Shown here piece by piece: positions 1 through 10,756 of a DNA stretch of 64,000 nt; position 1 is the stretch's first letter, and every line of letters begins with the position of its first letter. The DNA is from Asterochloris sp. CNOR1 (Eukaryota; Chlorophyta; Trebouxiophyceae; Trebouxiales; Trebouxiaceae). The translations under genes and the position numbers were made by a program. Below the pieces are notes generated by a model. The model was not told where the DNA came from, ran no database searches, and was given only the letters and a program-made list of their open reading frames with translations. The DNA lies in the NCBI GenBank assembly GCA_963969365.1, contig OZ017750.1:3348001-3412000 (forward strand). The letters are read 5' to 3'.

Positions 1-137
1 CTGGTGGCTGCAGCTGAATGCAAACACGCTGGACAGAGCTCACCTGGGCCCAGCATGCTATTACAAGTGCTGCTCAAGTTCTATGCTGCACTGACCCAGG
101 GGGCTGACCCGGTGGTGTGCCCTGCTGTGTGATGCAG

Positions 138-3100
138 GCTCAGATGAGACCTCCCCTGCTGAGCTGACCACCCTGAACTCCTTTGGCACCAGCCATCTCA
201 GGGAGCAGGCAGTCGGGGAATCACCCAAGCCGCTGGCGTCCCCCATGTCAAGCATGGACAAGCCCCAGCAGGACTCAGTGGGGCGCGATGCGCTGACAGA
301 TGAAGCTGCCAGCATGGGGCAAATGGCGCAGCAGCAGCAGGACAGGCCGGCTGTGCCTGCCTCTGTGTTTGGCAGTAGCATCGAGCCCGCTGCCAGTCAG
401 CAGCAGCCAATTGGGCTGCAGGTGCCTGCCTCTGCCTTTGGCAGCAGTGGCGCGCCGGAATCAGGGGAGCAGCAGCAGGCACAGCCATCGGCGCCTGTAT
501 CCACCTTCAGCAGCAGCAGCGACTTGGCTTCTGGGGAGCAGCAGCAGGGCAGGCCCTTGATGCCTGGCTCCTCTTTTGGCAGCAGCGACCATGTGGCAGA
601 CACAGGGGGACCAGTGGTCCTCCCAGCTTCGCCTTTTGAGCAGGCGCGATCATCCGGCACAGCAGCCGCCTCACTTGGAGCGGCGCAACAGAGCAGTGCC
701 AGGGCGGTCAACGCTCAGGAACTGGAACTGCGCCCCTCCAAGAATGTGCTGCCCCCCAAGTCCAGCTTTGCGGCTGACGAGGTGCAGGCAGCAGGCTTGA
801 ATGCGCAGGCGGCGGCACCCGTGGGGCAGGTTCTAGAGATGCGCCCCTCCAAGAACGTGCTGCCCCCTAAGTCCAGCTTTGCGGCTGATGAGGTACAGAC
901 AGCAGGCCTGGAGGCAGAGGCGCGGCCAGCCTTGGGGCAGGCTCCAGAGATGCGCTCCTTCAAGAATGTTCTGCCCCCTAAGTCCAGCTTTGCGGCTGAT
1001 GAGGTACAGACAGCAGGCCTAGAGGCAGGGGCGCGCGCAGCCCGGGCGCAGGCTCTAGGGCCACGCCCCTCCAAGAATGTGCTGCCCCCAGAGTCCAGCC
1101 TTGTGGCAGAGGAGGTGCAGGCAATGGGGCGGTACCAGGGATCAGAGGGCTCCTCTCCGCAGGACAGGGGGCTGCAGGATGCAGAGGCGCCTGCCTCTGG
1201 TTTTGCCACCCCAGAAGGTGGGGACTCCCCACTCAGGGAGGGCGGGCAGGAGCCGCAAGCCCCTGCAGCTGCCGCCCCGTCAGCGGGAGCTGCCTCCGAT
1301 CAGGGGTCCCTCCCCAGCCACGCAGCTGAGGCTGCACACGGGCAGGGGCAAGCGGGCCCTGCATCAGAACCAGCACCTCAGCCAGGCACCGCAGATGGCA
1401 ACCTGCGCAGGTAGGGGCGCGCACCTGCAATCAGAGCTGACCACCATGTGCATCAAGCTTCGCTAGGTGCAGCAGAGTAAACCCCATGCTATGCCACCAT
1501 CCTGTTAGAATTGTCTCTGGTTGTTGTTTGCGACAAAAGCAGCTGGAATAGGGGGGACTTGTCAGGCTCAGCCCTGAGCGTAGCCTCTGCTGTGCAGGAT
1601 CAACAGCATCAGCTCGCCTCGGAGGAAGGCCCCTCCGCCCCCTGGCAGGGGACCTGGGCCGGTCTCACGTCAGTCCAATGTAGGTGTCAAGCAGCAGGTG
1701 GGTGCCGTGTGCTCTTGTGCAGGCAGCAGCATGCCAGCAGAAGACTTTGTGAACATGCAGGCGCCAGCTGCCCTGCACGTGCTGCTTGGGACAGCAGCCT
1801 GTGCAGCATTATTGCTGCCACCATTGGACTGCAACTGCTGGCCCAGTGTCAGCAACACAACCTGTCAGCGTGTGAGGGCCAGAGACACACCAGTTGTGCA
1901 GGACGAATGCCTTCCCTTGCACACTATCACCTGCTGGCTGCATCTCCAGGGTGCAGCAGCAGTTGTCAGGCAACCTCTTCGCATGACGCCACCTGCACCC
2001 TGTCATCAGCGTGTCTTCCCTGCGCTGCAGGAGGCAACCTCAAAGGGACTGCGCAGGACTCGGAGTGCGGAAGGTGTACCTGTGGGCTCCCCCCGGCGGC
2101 CACCCCCCAAGCCGCCCACCCCAACCATCCCTGAAGGAGGCGTGCTGGCCGACTCAGAGAAGCAACTCCAGGAAGCAGCCAGCACTGAGGGCCCTGCCCG
2201 GCATGGCGCGGCTGAAGAGGACGCTGCAGGTGCAGCCTGCGCGCCTGCAACCATCCTGCCCAAACAAGGCGCACCTCAGGCTGCGAGTCTGCGGGGGGCA
2301 AAGACAACTCTCTGGCCTGCCTTTGTCCCCAACCTGTACCGCAGACAGGGGTTGGTTGGAGGTGCTTGTTTTGGGTCACCTGTAATGCTGCAGCGGAGCA
2401 TGAGTGCATACCTCACAAGCATGTCCGCGGCTGCAGTGCTGGCCCTGCCGTGGCCCAGCCAGCAGGGTCACGGCTGCATGCAGGTCGGCTTCTCTGGGCC
2501 TCACAAGCGCGCTCAAGTCATGTGCTGCTGCCGCTGCAGTGATCCAGCCGGTCGCTGGGTGGAAGAGCTTTGAGGAGCCAGCTGAGCAGCTGGCATCCTC
2601 GCAGCTGGTCCAGCGGCAGAGCACCGGGGGTGACATCTGGGGCTCACTGCCCCTCAGCGCAGGCACGGAGCAGGGAGTGGATCCTGCAGGCACCAGGAAG
2701 CAGCAGGCGGGCATGCCCCGAGAAGCAGGTGAGGCACACTAAAAACACCCCACTCAACAACCCAAGCCACCTTGCAGGTGACACTCACTTTATAAGGACA
2801 TCTTGGCCTTCCTGTCAGAACTACAGGAGGGCAAGGCTTCCTGTCCTGCATGTTGTCCGCTGCAAGGACTAGAGACGGCAGCTGTTTGCGAGAGGGCTGC
2901 ACAGCTAACAGGGGTCAGGATGGCACACCCATTGCTCTCCAATGCAGCCTGTGTGGACAGGCGGTTGCACTGTCCTCCCTGCACTCATGTGACACCCAGA
3001 CTTTCCAGCTGCAGATCCCTTTGGCGATGCTGAAGAGTTGCAAGATCCATTTGGCCCGCCAGTGGCGTCAGGAGGAGCAGAGCAGGCACCTGCAGCACAG

Positions 3101-6100
3101 GGAGCCGCGCAAGAGGGGGTGGACCCCTTTGCAGAGCTGGCCATGAGCGCCAGGAGCAGCGTGGCAGGTGCGTTGCCAGAGCAGGGCCCTCTGCTGCGTG
3201 CCCGGAAGCTGTGCTGTGGGCGAGACTGTGCTGGATACCTTCAATCGTCAGACCAGTCCTGGTGCTCGCAGCATGGCACAGCAAACAGCACTCTGTCATG
3301 CTACGCACGTGCTCATGGCACTGTTGAGGGGGGTGCTTCTGTCATGTGCAAGTCTGTGATTCATTGTGCGCATGCCGGGCGGGAGAATTGGCGAGCAGGC
3401 TTTGAGACAACACATTTGCAAAGACCAGGGCAGAAATTCCCTGCCCCTTGACCTCATAGTGAGAAATGTTGGGAAGCCCAGGTGCCACATATGCACAACA
3501 AGCATAAATTTGTACAGAGGGAAGCCTTGGTGCTACAAGCCACAGCACCGCAGACAACATTGCAACAAGTCCTGGGATGGTGGGCAGGCCCTGGCTGCTG
3601 TTGCGGCACAGCTGTGCAAGAACACTGCAGGCCGCTGGGACAGCCACATCTCACTGCAGAACTCATCCTTCCTGTTGCTGTTGTGCGCAATGCGGGAAGC
3701 GCCATTGACCCGTGATTGTCAGGTGCACTCTGTGAGTGACTTTTTATGCTGTGTAGGTGGGGATACCGCTCCCTGGTACGAGCTGGGGCGGGGGGTGTCA
3801 GGCAACCCCTTCCAGCAGTTCATGCCCCTCGACAGCTACCTATCCGGGGATGCTGCTGGTGCCATGCCAGAGGGTGGGCAGGAGGCAGAGCAGCTGGCAG
3901 CCAGCCAACCTGCTGAGGCTGCGCAGAGCCAAGAGGCAGCGCCAGCAGAGAAGGGAGCGTCCAGTGGGCGGCACGTCGCTGCTGCAGTCTCAGCTGTGGA
4001 AGCTGGAGGTGCCCGGGGGCCTCCTGCTGCACAGCAAGCGGAGCACGAGCCAGCCATCGGCTCCAGGCTGCCGACCCCGCAGCCAGGCGCCCCGCAGGCT
4101 CCGGCAGCTGAAGCGGGCCCGACAGAGGTGGCGGCGCTGCAGGCCGCTGCAGCTGCACGGAGCTCACTGCCGGAGACAGGCAGGCTGCAGGCCGCTCCCC
4201 AAGCATCCCAAGGGGCTGGTGGACCTCCGCCTGCAAGCGCGTTTGGTGAAGACAGCGCCTTTGAGGCCAGCAGCTCTTTTGAGGCCCCCACCAGCGGGGC
4301 TGACAGGCAGACCCTGCCCGAAATCTCCTTTGATGGGGCGGAGAACGCTTTTGGGGCCGGCAGCTTCCCTGCAGAGGCGACCTCCAGCAGGGCTGGAGGC
4401 CAGCCGCTGCCTCCAAGCACCTTCGGTGGCGAGGAGAGCGCCTTTGGCGCCAGCAGCTTCCCTGCAGAGGCAGCCTCCAGCAGGGCTGCCGCAGCACCTG
4501 GGCCCCCACCAGGGGAGGCTCCAGGCTCAGGGCCGTCTTCCGGCGCTTGGGAGCCAGCCGTACCGCAGGTGCCCCAAGGCCTCGGCTCTGACGCCTTTGA
4601 AGCCGAGTGGCCGTCAGAGCTGGGAGTTGGGCAGCAGAGGGTGGCCTCACCATACACCTTCAGCCAGCCCACTCTGGCTGCTGCTGGGGCTGGCCCAGCA
4701 GCAGGCCAAGCCCATGCAGGCCCTGCCGCCCAGCCGTGCTCAGCAGAGGCTGTCCATCCTGAGGCCTCTCAACCTGAGGCTTCCGGCGCAGCCCTGACGC
4801 AGCCAGGGGGTCCTCCCCAGCAGCAGCAGCAGCAAAAGGGGCTGGGCAGCCCCGTGGCTTCTGCGTCGGGCGTGGATGTCTCAAGAGCCTTTGCGCCAGG
4901 CTCCACCAACAGTGTGCGACAGCTGTCCGAGATGTTCAAGGCTGAGCAGCAGCAGCCGCCGCGGCAGGCTGCGGCCGGGCGGGGGTTAGGGCGTGGGCGG
5001 GGCCGCGGGCATTCGTTCAGTGAGGTGGACCTCTGGTTGCCCATGGACCCTGAAGAGCGCAGGCAGATGGAGGATGCATTTGAGGCTAAGGTGGGCAAGC
5101 CCACGTCATTGCCAGGTCCTCTGCCGGGGCCGAAGTGTGGCATTCGAGGCCAGGGTGTGGCTCCTAGTGTCCTGTGCGATGCCCCTGCTGGTGCAGCTTC
5201 AGTCAAAGGACGATGTCGAGGCCAGGATTGGCTGCTTACTTGTCTGCCTGTCACAGCTGAAGTCCAGGAGGTTCAAAATGCAGATGGAGGACAGCCATGG
5301 GGCGTAATGCTCTGCAGGCCTCCTGCTCGTCAGCCATGAGGCAAGAGCAGTCTTTTCACCTTGTGCTGAGCAACAGACCGAAACTATGCCTCTCCACGAC
5401 CAATACCCTTTACCTCTCGAGTGGCCTCAGGCTTTGACCGTGAGCAAGCTGAGCACCATGATTTGCGTGCCTGCCAGCTGTTGCCTCAGCCAACACTGGC
5501 TCATCCCTACCACACTACTGCTGCAGGGCTACAGCGCTGTCCGCTTCCAAAGGTCAGATGCAGATGCCCTGTGGAAGCTGCGGGCGATGCCTCCCGACCA
5601 GTTTGGGCGCGCATGGCAGCTGTCTGATGTGGACTGCGACGGCGCCCTCTCGCGGGCCGAGTTCATCCTGTTCATGTACTTTGTGGGCTCCTTCTCCCGC
5701 AAGTGAGCAACTCAGTGGGTCTCTGGTGTGCATGGCAGCTGAATATGTGGACTCGGATGGCGCCCTGTTGTTGTGGCACCCCCCCTTCCACAAGCGAAAC
5801 CTCTGGCTGTATGCTGTGTAACCTGTAGCAGATCCGGGAACGCCGTTGTGCACGATCAGTGCAAGGCCCACAGGGCACCAGGGCTCAGGTTGAGGTCATT
5901 GCCATGGCAGGTTGTGGTGGAGTCCCAGCTGTCATTCAAGCACCTAGAGGCTTGAGAGGCCTTGTGGAACAGGTGACCTCTTGGCACACACTGCAACTGC
6001 ACAGTCAGCCGCGAAACAGTGTGGGCAAGAGATGGCCTCCACCGAGCTCCATGCAGAGCAGGACTTGGCAGCATCTCAGCCTGCTCCTGGGCTGCAGTTG

Positions 6101-9100
6101 CAGCAGCGGCATACTGTTGGCAACAAGGGGCCTTCTTCAAGCTTGCTGCAGAGCAGATCTCAGCAAGTGCTCATCAGTCCCACTTGGAGAACACCTTTTC
6201 TGCCCCTGCAGGGGCCTGGACTTCCATCTTCCAGAGCAGCCACTGACGCTGGAGCAGGCAGCACGGCTGACAGGATCAGAGGGCTTCCAGGCGCCAGGTG
6301 ACACCCTGCTTCTGCTGATAGCTTTGAGCAGTTTGTCATCCCATCAACATTTTTCAATCCAAAAGCCAGAGCACAGCTGACAGGATCAGAGGGCCTCCAG
6401 GCGCCAGGTGACGCCCTGCTTCAGCTCAGCGTCTCAAATTGTTCCGCAGTGTGCTGTGGTCCAGATCTTGGAAGGCCTCAAGCTGTCAGGTGGTCCCCTG
6501 CCCCAGCTGTCAGTGGCCTGCCTATCCTTCACTTGACAGCTTTGCAAGGGCTTCTGGCGCCCTATCCAAGGGAGGCTGGCTCTGTGTGAGGCTTGTTAGG
6601 CCTGGCCTGCACTTCATGACCAACACTTCACCTTAGGTGTGGAGCGTTTGCTGTCTGGGCGCCCCTTGGCAGTGCTGCCCTTGCTGAGAGATGCCCAGCA
6701 CCGCATCCCTGCACCCTGGCGCCAGCTGCGTCCACCACCCTGCACCTCACCGCGTCTCTCACCTGAAGGGGTAAACAACAAGAAAAGAGATATATTTTTT
6801 GTGTTTTGTGTGAAGATGCTGCCTCCCTCAGCTGGGAAGGTGCCTGGCCGCAGGCAGGGCGCCCGCAGAGCCAGCTGCAGAGGAGTGGCAGGCATTCCCG
6901 GAGCAGGCGGACCTCCAAAGGGTGCGCCAGGCCACCATGCCCGTCACGGAGGCCGACACCGAGATGCAGCAGCAGGCCCTGCAGGAGCTCCTGAACCTGG
7001 GCTTCCCGCCTGTCCCAGCGCAGGTGAGGACTGCCGCAGGAGTCCCCGCTGCCTGGGCTTGATGGGGCATGCTCTGTCCTGTGTTCCCTGCCTGGCCCTG
7101 CACAACTTGAGGCACCCTGCGTGAACCTGCCCGTGGGGTCCAGAGCAAGGTGAGGCAGCCTACTTCATCCCACTCGGCTGGATCGGGCCCACAAGATCTT
7201 GGGTGAGGCATCCTCGAAGCCTGCAGCTGCTGGGGATAGCACAGCATACTGGAGGCACTGCTGCCGGTGGGCGGGAGCTCTGCCTGCAATGCTGTGCGGC
7301 ATACGGTGTGCCTCTCATGACAGCAGTGCAAGGCATCTGCGTGTTGCGCTGCACAGTTGCCTGGCCAGTGATGCTCATCATATCACAGTTTGTCTGAGAG
7401 ACTCGTTGAAGACAAAAGGTTCACAATTTTACACTGAGGCCTCCCAGCTTTGCACCCCTCATGTCAGGCCTGCAAAGCAGCACCATGCGCTGTGGATGCC
7501 ACCTGCAAGTCATCAGGGTTGCTTGCTCGTGCTGTCGGCGCCATTGCCAAAACCTCCCGTGTGAGTTCAGCAGCGCCTTCAGTCCATTGCTCCTGCCATC
7601 CATGCTGCTGTGTCATAAGGTTCGTGGCATGAACTGCACTGTATATGGTCCTGCCCCCTTGTCCTGCTCTGGGCTCACCCTACACTGCAGACCCACAGCT
7701 TGTCCTGCCCTGCAGACTGCTCTGCAGGCGCACGACTGGCAGCTCGAGGCGGCCGCCAATGCTCTGCTCAACCAGCAGCGCGGTGCGGCCGCCGGGCCTG
7801 CCCCGAGTCGCTCGGCCCCCCCAGTGCGGCCGCAGTCCCTTGGCAGCCCTGTGCTCAGGGATGCCGGCGGCAGCATGCCCAGCAGCCCTGCCAACGGCAG
7901 GTCTCCCTCCGGCAAGGGGTTGGTGCGGGTGAGTGCTGCTCTAGCAAGCCCTGTTTGGCAAGCACTTGGTCAAGAGTTCTGCATGGTGGCACCTGCTGAC
8001 GTGACTGCTCTGGGACTGTGCTGAGCTGGCTCAGTGGCAGCAGCAGCGGCGTGGCCTGCGGCCTGCCAGCAGCTGGGTTTTCCTTGGCCAGCGACCGATC
8101 CCAGCGAGCGATGCAAGGGCTTTCCTGGTGAACTGTCTCAGTCTATGCAGGATGGTGTACACTGGGCATGCCACACCTCTGCCTGCGAACTGGTCAGCAC
8201 CTTCTGTGTCACAAGGTTTTCTGGGTCTTCCAGTCAGCGCACCACTTGGTACACCGGCAAGGCCACATCCTTGCCCGCTGACTGGCTGTTTCTCTGCTGC
8301 AGTCGTCTTCTTGTTTTACAAGTGAGCACAGCATGGGGGACACCCGCAGGCCGCAGTCTGTCTGCTGACAGGTCCTTGCCGTGCTGCAGGACCTGTCTGG
8401 GTTCTCCAGTCGGCGCAGCACGGGTGACACTGGCAGCGCTCGCAGCACCCGCAGCACGCTGTCTCCCACCACCGGTGGGGTTGCTCGCCAGACCACAGGG
8501 GCCAGCACCGACTTTGACGAGCAGGGAGAGACGTCAGGTAGGTGCCTGCCATATACTCAATACTGAAGCATCACCCTCTGTCTTGCACCAGTGCTGACCT
8601 CCTGTCCCGCACCTGTGGGCGCAGCACACCTGTCTCCTACAGCCCGCCCGCCTGCTTTGTTGCTGCAACTTCACAACAGTCCCACCCATAGTCGTCTCAA
8701 GCCGACCTGCAATGCACTGTTTGCAGGGTTGCGCATCTTGCCATGAATGGCTGTAAATTTGCATGAACATGCTTTGTGCTGCTGCAAACCATGGGCACAG
8801 TCTGACAGGAGGCAGCTGTGCAGCCAGGGCATCCACACACTCATTCAGTGCTGCACATGTGCTCTACCTGCAGTTGGGGGCATGACTGTCTCGCCTGGCA
8901 GGGACTTTGGGGCCCAGGCGCGCTACGCTTTCGAGTCTCCGCAGCGCGACCCCGCCAGCAGCATGGTCGCCCGAGGTACACCTTTGCCTCTTCCACACAT
9001 CAAGTGCAGCGCTGCCCAGGATCTGTGCAGCTACCATTTGCTTGCTGCCTCAGCAGCGCCTGCTGGTCGCATTGCAACAAGGATGTCTGTATATATGTCC

Positions 9101-10324
9101 TACAGGCCCATGGCAGAGGTGCTCTGAAGCTGGGGTTGCTGCAGAAGATCTAGCCCTGCTTGCTTCCCTCACCGCGGCCTCCAGCTGTGAAGTCCACTTC
9201 CTTTGCTTGGCCTGTAGGGTGACACTGTGCTTTGCAAAAACTTCAGCCAGATGCTAGTCAGCACCGGGACTGTCTGCTCATGCGCAAGCACTGTGCCCAG
9301 CTCGCTGTGCTCTGCAGGTTATGTGACTAGTGGGGGCTGCCGCCATCAGCATGCCCCCTGCTCTGCAGGAGACTCCAAGCTGACCATTGGCATCACAGCT
9401 GCCCGCATGAAGTACACAGGTATCATGGAGCGTCCCTTCTTCACTGTCTCCCTGCGCACGCAGCGGGGCCAGCTCATTGAGCCGGCTCACAATACGTTGC
9501 CAGCTCTGTGGGATGGCAAAAATAACGTATTGAAGGCTGGGGACGTGCTTGCCCTCAGCACCCCCGTGCGCAGCCTGCCAGACGGTGAGTGCAGGGTCCT
9601 GGCCTGGCACCAGGCTGCCTGAACGACTGGCCTGAGCAGGCTGCCAGTACCAGCTTTGCTGCGTGCTTGCAGCAAGCGTCTGGGCAGGCTGCCTGCGTGA
9701 TGGCACCTCGGGCCCGCTGCAGACAGCCCGGCCTGCTGCAGGCAGCCAGCTCTGCAGGGGAAGTGCTGCGCCCACTGTGGCAGCCTGCTGTGGGGTCACT
9801 CACAGCAGCCTGCGCTGCTTACATGCGCACCGTGGCCTCTCATGCCTTGGTTAGGTAGCCTGCTGAGCGCTGGACTTGAGTCCATCTACTTTCAAAGTCA
9901 CATTGCACCTGGCATCTGCCTACATTTCCTTAGCCCAGATCGCTATTTATTCTCATGCCTGCTGCAGGCAGCCTGCTGTGCATCAAGTGTGTCCACACTG
10001 TGCTCAGGGTCTGCCTTCTGCGTGTTGTCAATCAAGAACCTACGCTTACTCAATTAGCTTCTTTGCTATGCTGCAGGCAGCCTGCTGTACTTTGAGCTCA
10101 AGCACTACAAGCCCAAAGAGAAGAAGATGAGCCTGCGAGCCTGGTCTGTGCTGGCAGCTGAAACCTTGGTGGACTACAGCGCTGAGGAGCCCAGCGTGCA
10201 TGTTGGGCCACTGCACCTCTCCCTCCTACAGAAGCCCGTGGATTTTGCTCAGTCCCGCAAGCACAAGCGGCTGACTAATGAGGGCCTAGATCTGGACCTT
10301 CTGATTGGCGTCATGCAGTCGTGA
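138..10324 (+). CDS. Eps15-like EH/UBA protein with C-terminal Aida-type C2 domain (5' end outside window)
   Basis: Multi-exon gene; the first visible exon follows a gtgatgcag acceptor at 137 and reads in frame to a donor at 1411, so the true start lies left of the window. Exons I can support: 138-1410, about 1600-1682, 2031-2270, about 2541-2725, about 3013-3170, about 3757-5090, 5530-5702, 6211-6299, about 6850-7023, 7716-7928, 8393-8539, about 8902-8975, 9370-9583 and 10080-10324. The long N-terminal part is low-complexity with repeats (P-x-S-x-FGSS; KNVLPPKSSFAADEVQ). Near 3013 come three DPF motifs, known in Eps15 to bind the AP-2 ear, then an NPF near 3800. A split EH domain follows (ERRQMEDAF ... 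DVDCDGALSRAEF), then a UBA-like helix set (ALQELLNLGF ... LEAAANALL). The end matches the C2 domain of AIDA (LYFELKHYKPKEKK, KPVDFAQSRKHKRL). I infer a membrane or endocytic adaptor. Domain order is firm; some middle exon edges are approximate. Confidence 0.8.
731..1120 (+). repeat. In-frame coding minisatellite, four 111-base units
   Basis: Four copies start near 733, 843, 954 and 1065, each encoding about 37 residues around the core KNVLPPKSSFAADEVQ. The period is a multiple of three, so copy-number change keeps the frame. The fourth unit is the most diverged (ESSLVAEEVQ). Confidence 0.9.
6261..6422 (+). repeat. Tandem duplication of an exon 3' edge with its splice donor
   Basis: Bases 6261-6312 and 6371-6422 are almost identical (a few substitutions) at exactly 110 bases spacing. 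The first copy spans the end of an exon of the EH/C2 gene (ending QAP) and its gtgaca donor; the second lies in the following intron and still carries a donor-like cag|gtgacg. Confidence 0.9.
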
Positions 10325-10756
10325 TGCATGCAGTCGGCAGCTGCACCCTAGAGACAGTCTTTGAAAAGATAGAACACAGTGACAATCTCCTTTTGGAAGA
10401 AGGCGAGCCCCCTTAAGCGTGTTCCTGTCGCATGCCACAAATTAGAACTTGTTGTCAGATATGTTTCTCAAAATTCCAGCTTCAAGTAGCACCGGCATCA
10501 GAACAGCCTCTTGAATGTCAAGCCTGATGGCACCATACACAGGCAGCAAGATGCTTTTGCAATGCCAATCACTGTTGACATATGGCTACACTATAGGGAC
10601 TTAGAGAGGCCAGAATTTAACTCATTGCAACTCACACTCTGCTGACTTACAGGCGGCACATAAGAGATGCCTGCTACTTCAGTTGCTGCTTGGCAGTGAT
10701 GTGGCAAAGCACAGTGGAATAGATACCTTTACAGCTGCTACTTGAGGCTGGCTGGC

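Noticed and set aside
3820-4672. Two long minus-strand open frames of about 277 codons opposite the EH/C2 gene
   Set aside because: They lie antisense to the Ala/Gly/Pro-rich coding exon 3757-5090 and mirror its GC-rich composition. The plus frame has repeats, splice borders and NPF motifs; the minus frames have none.
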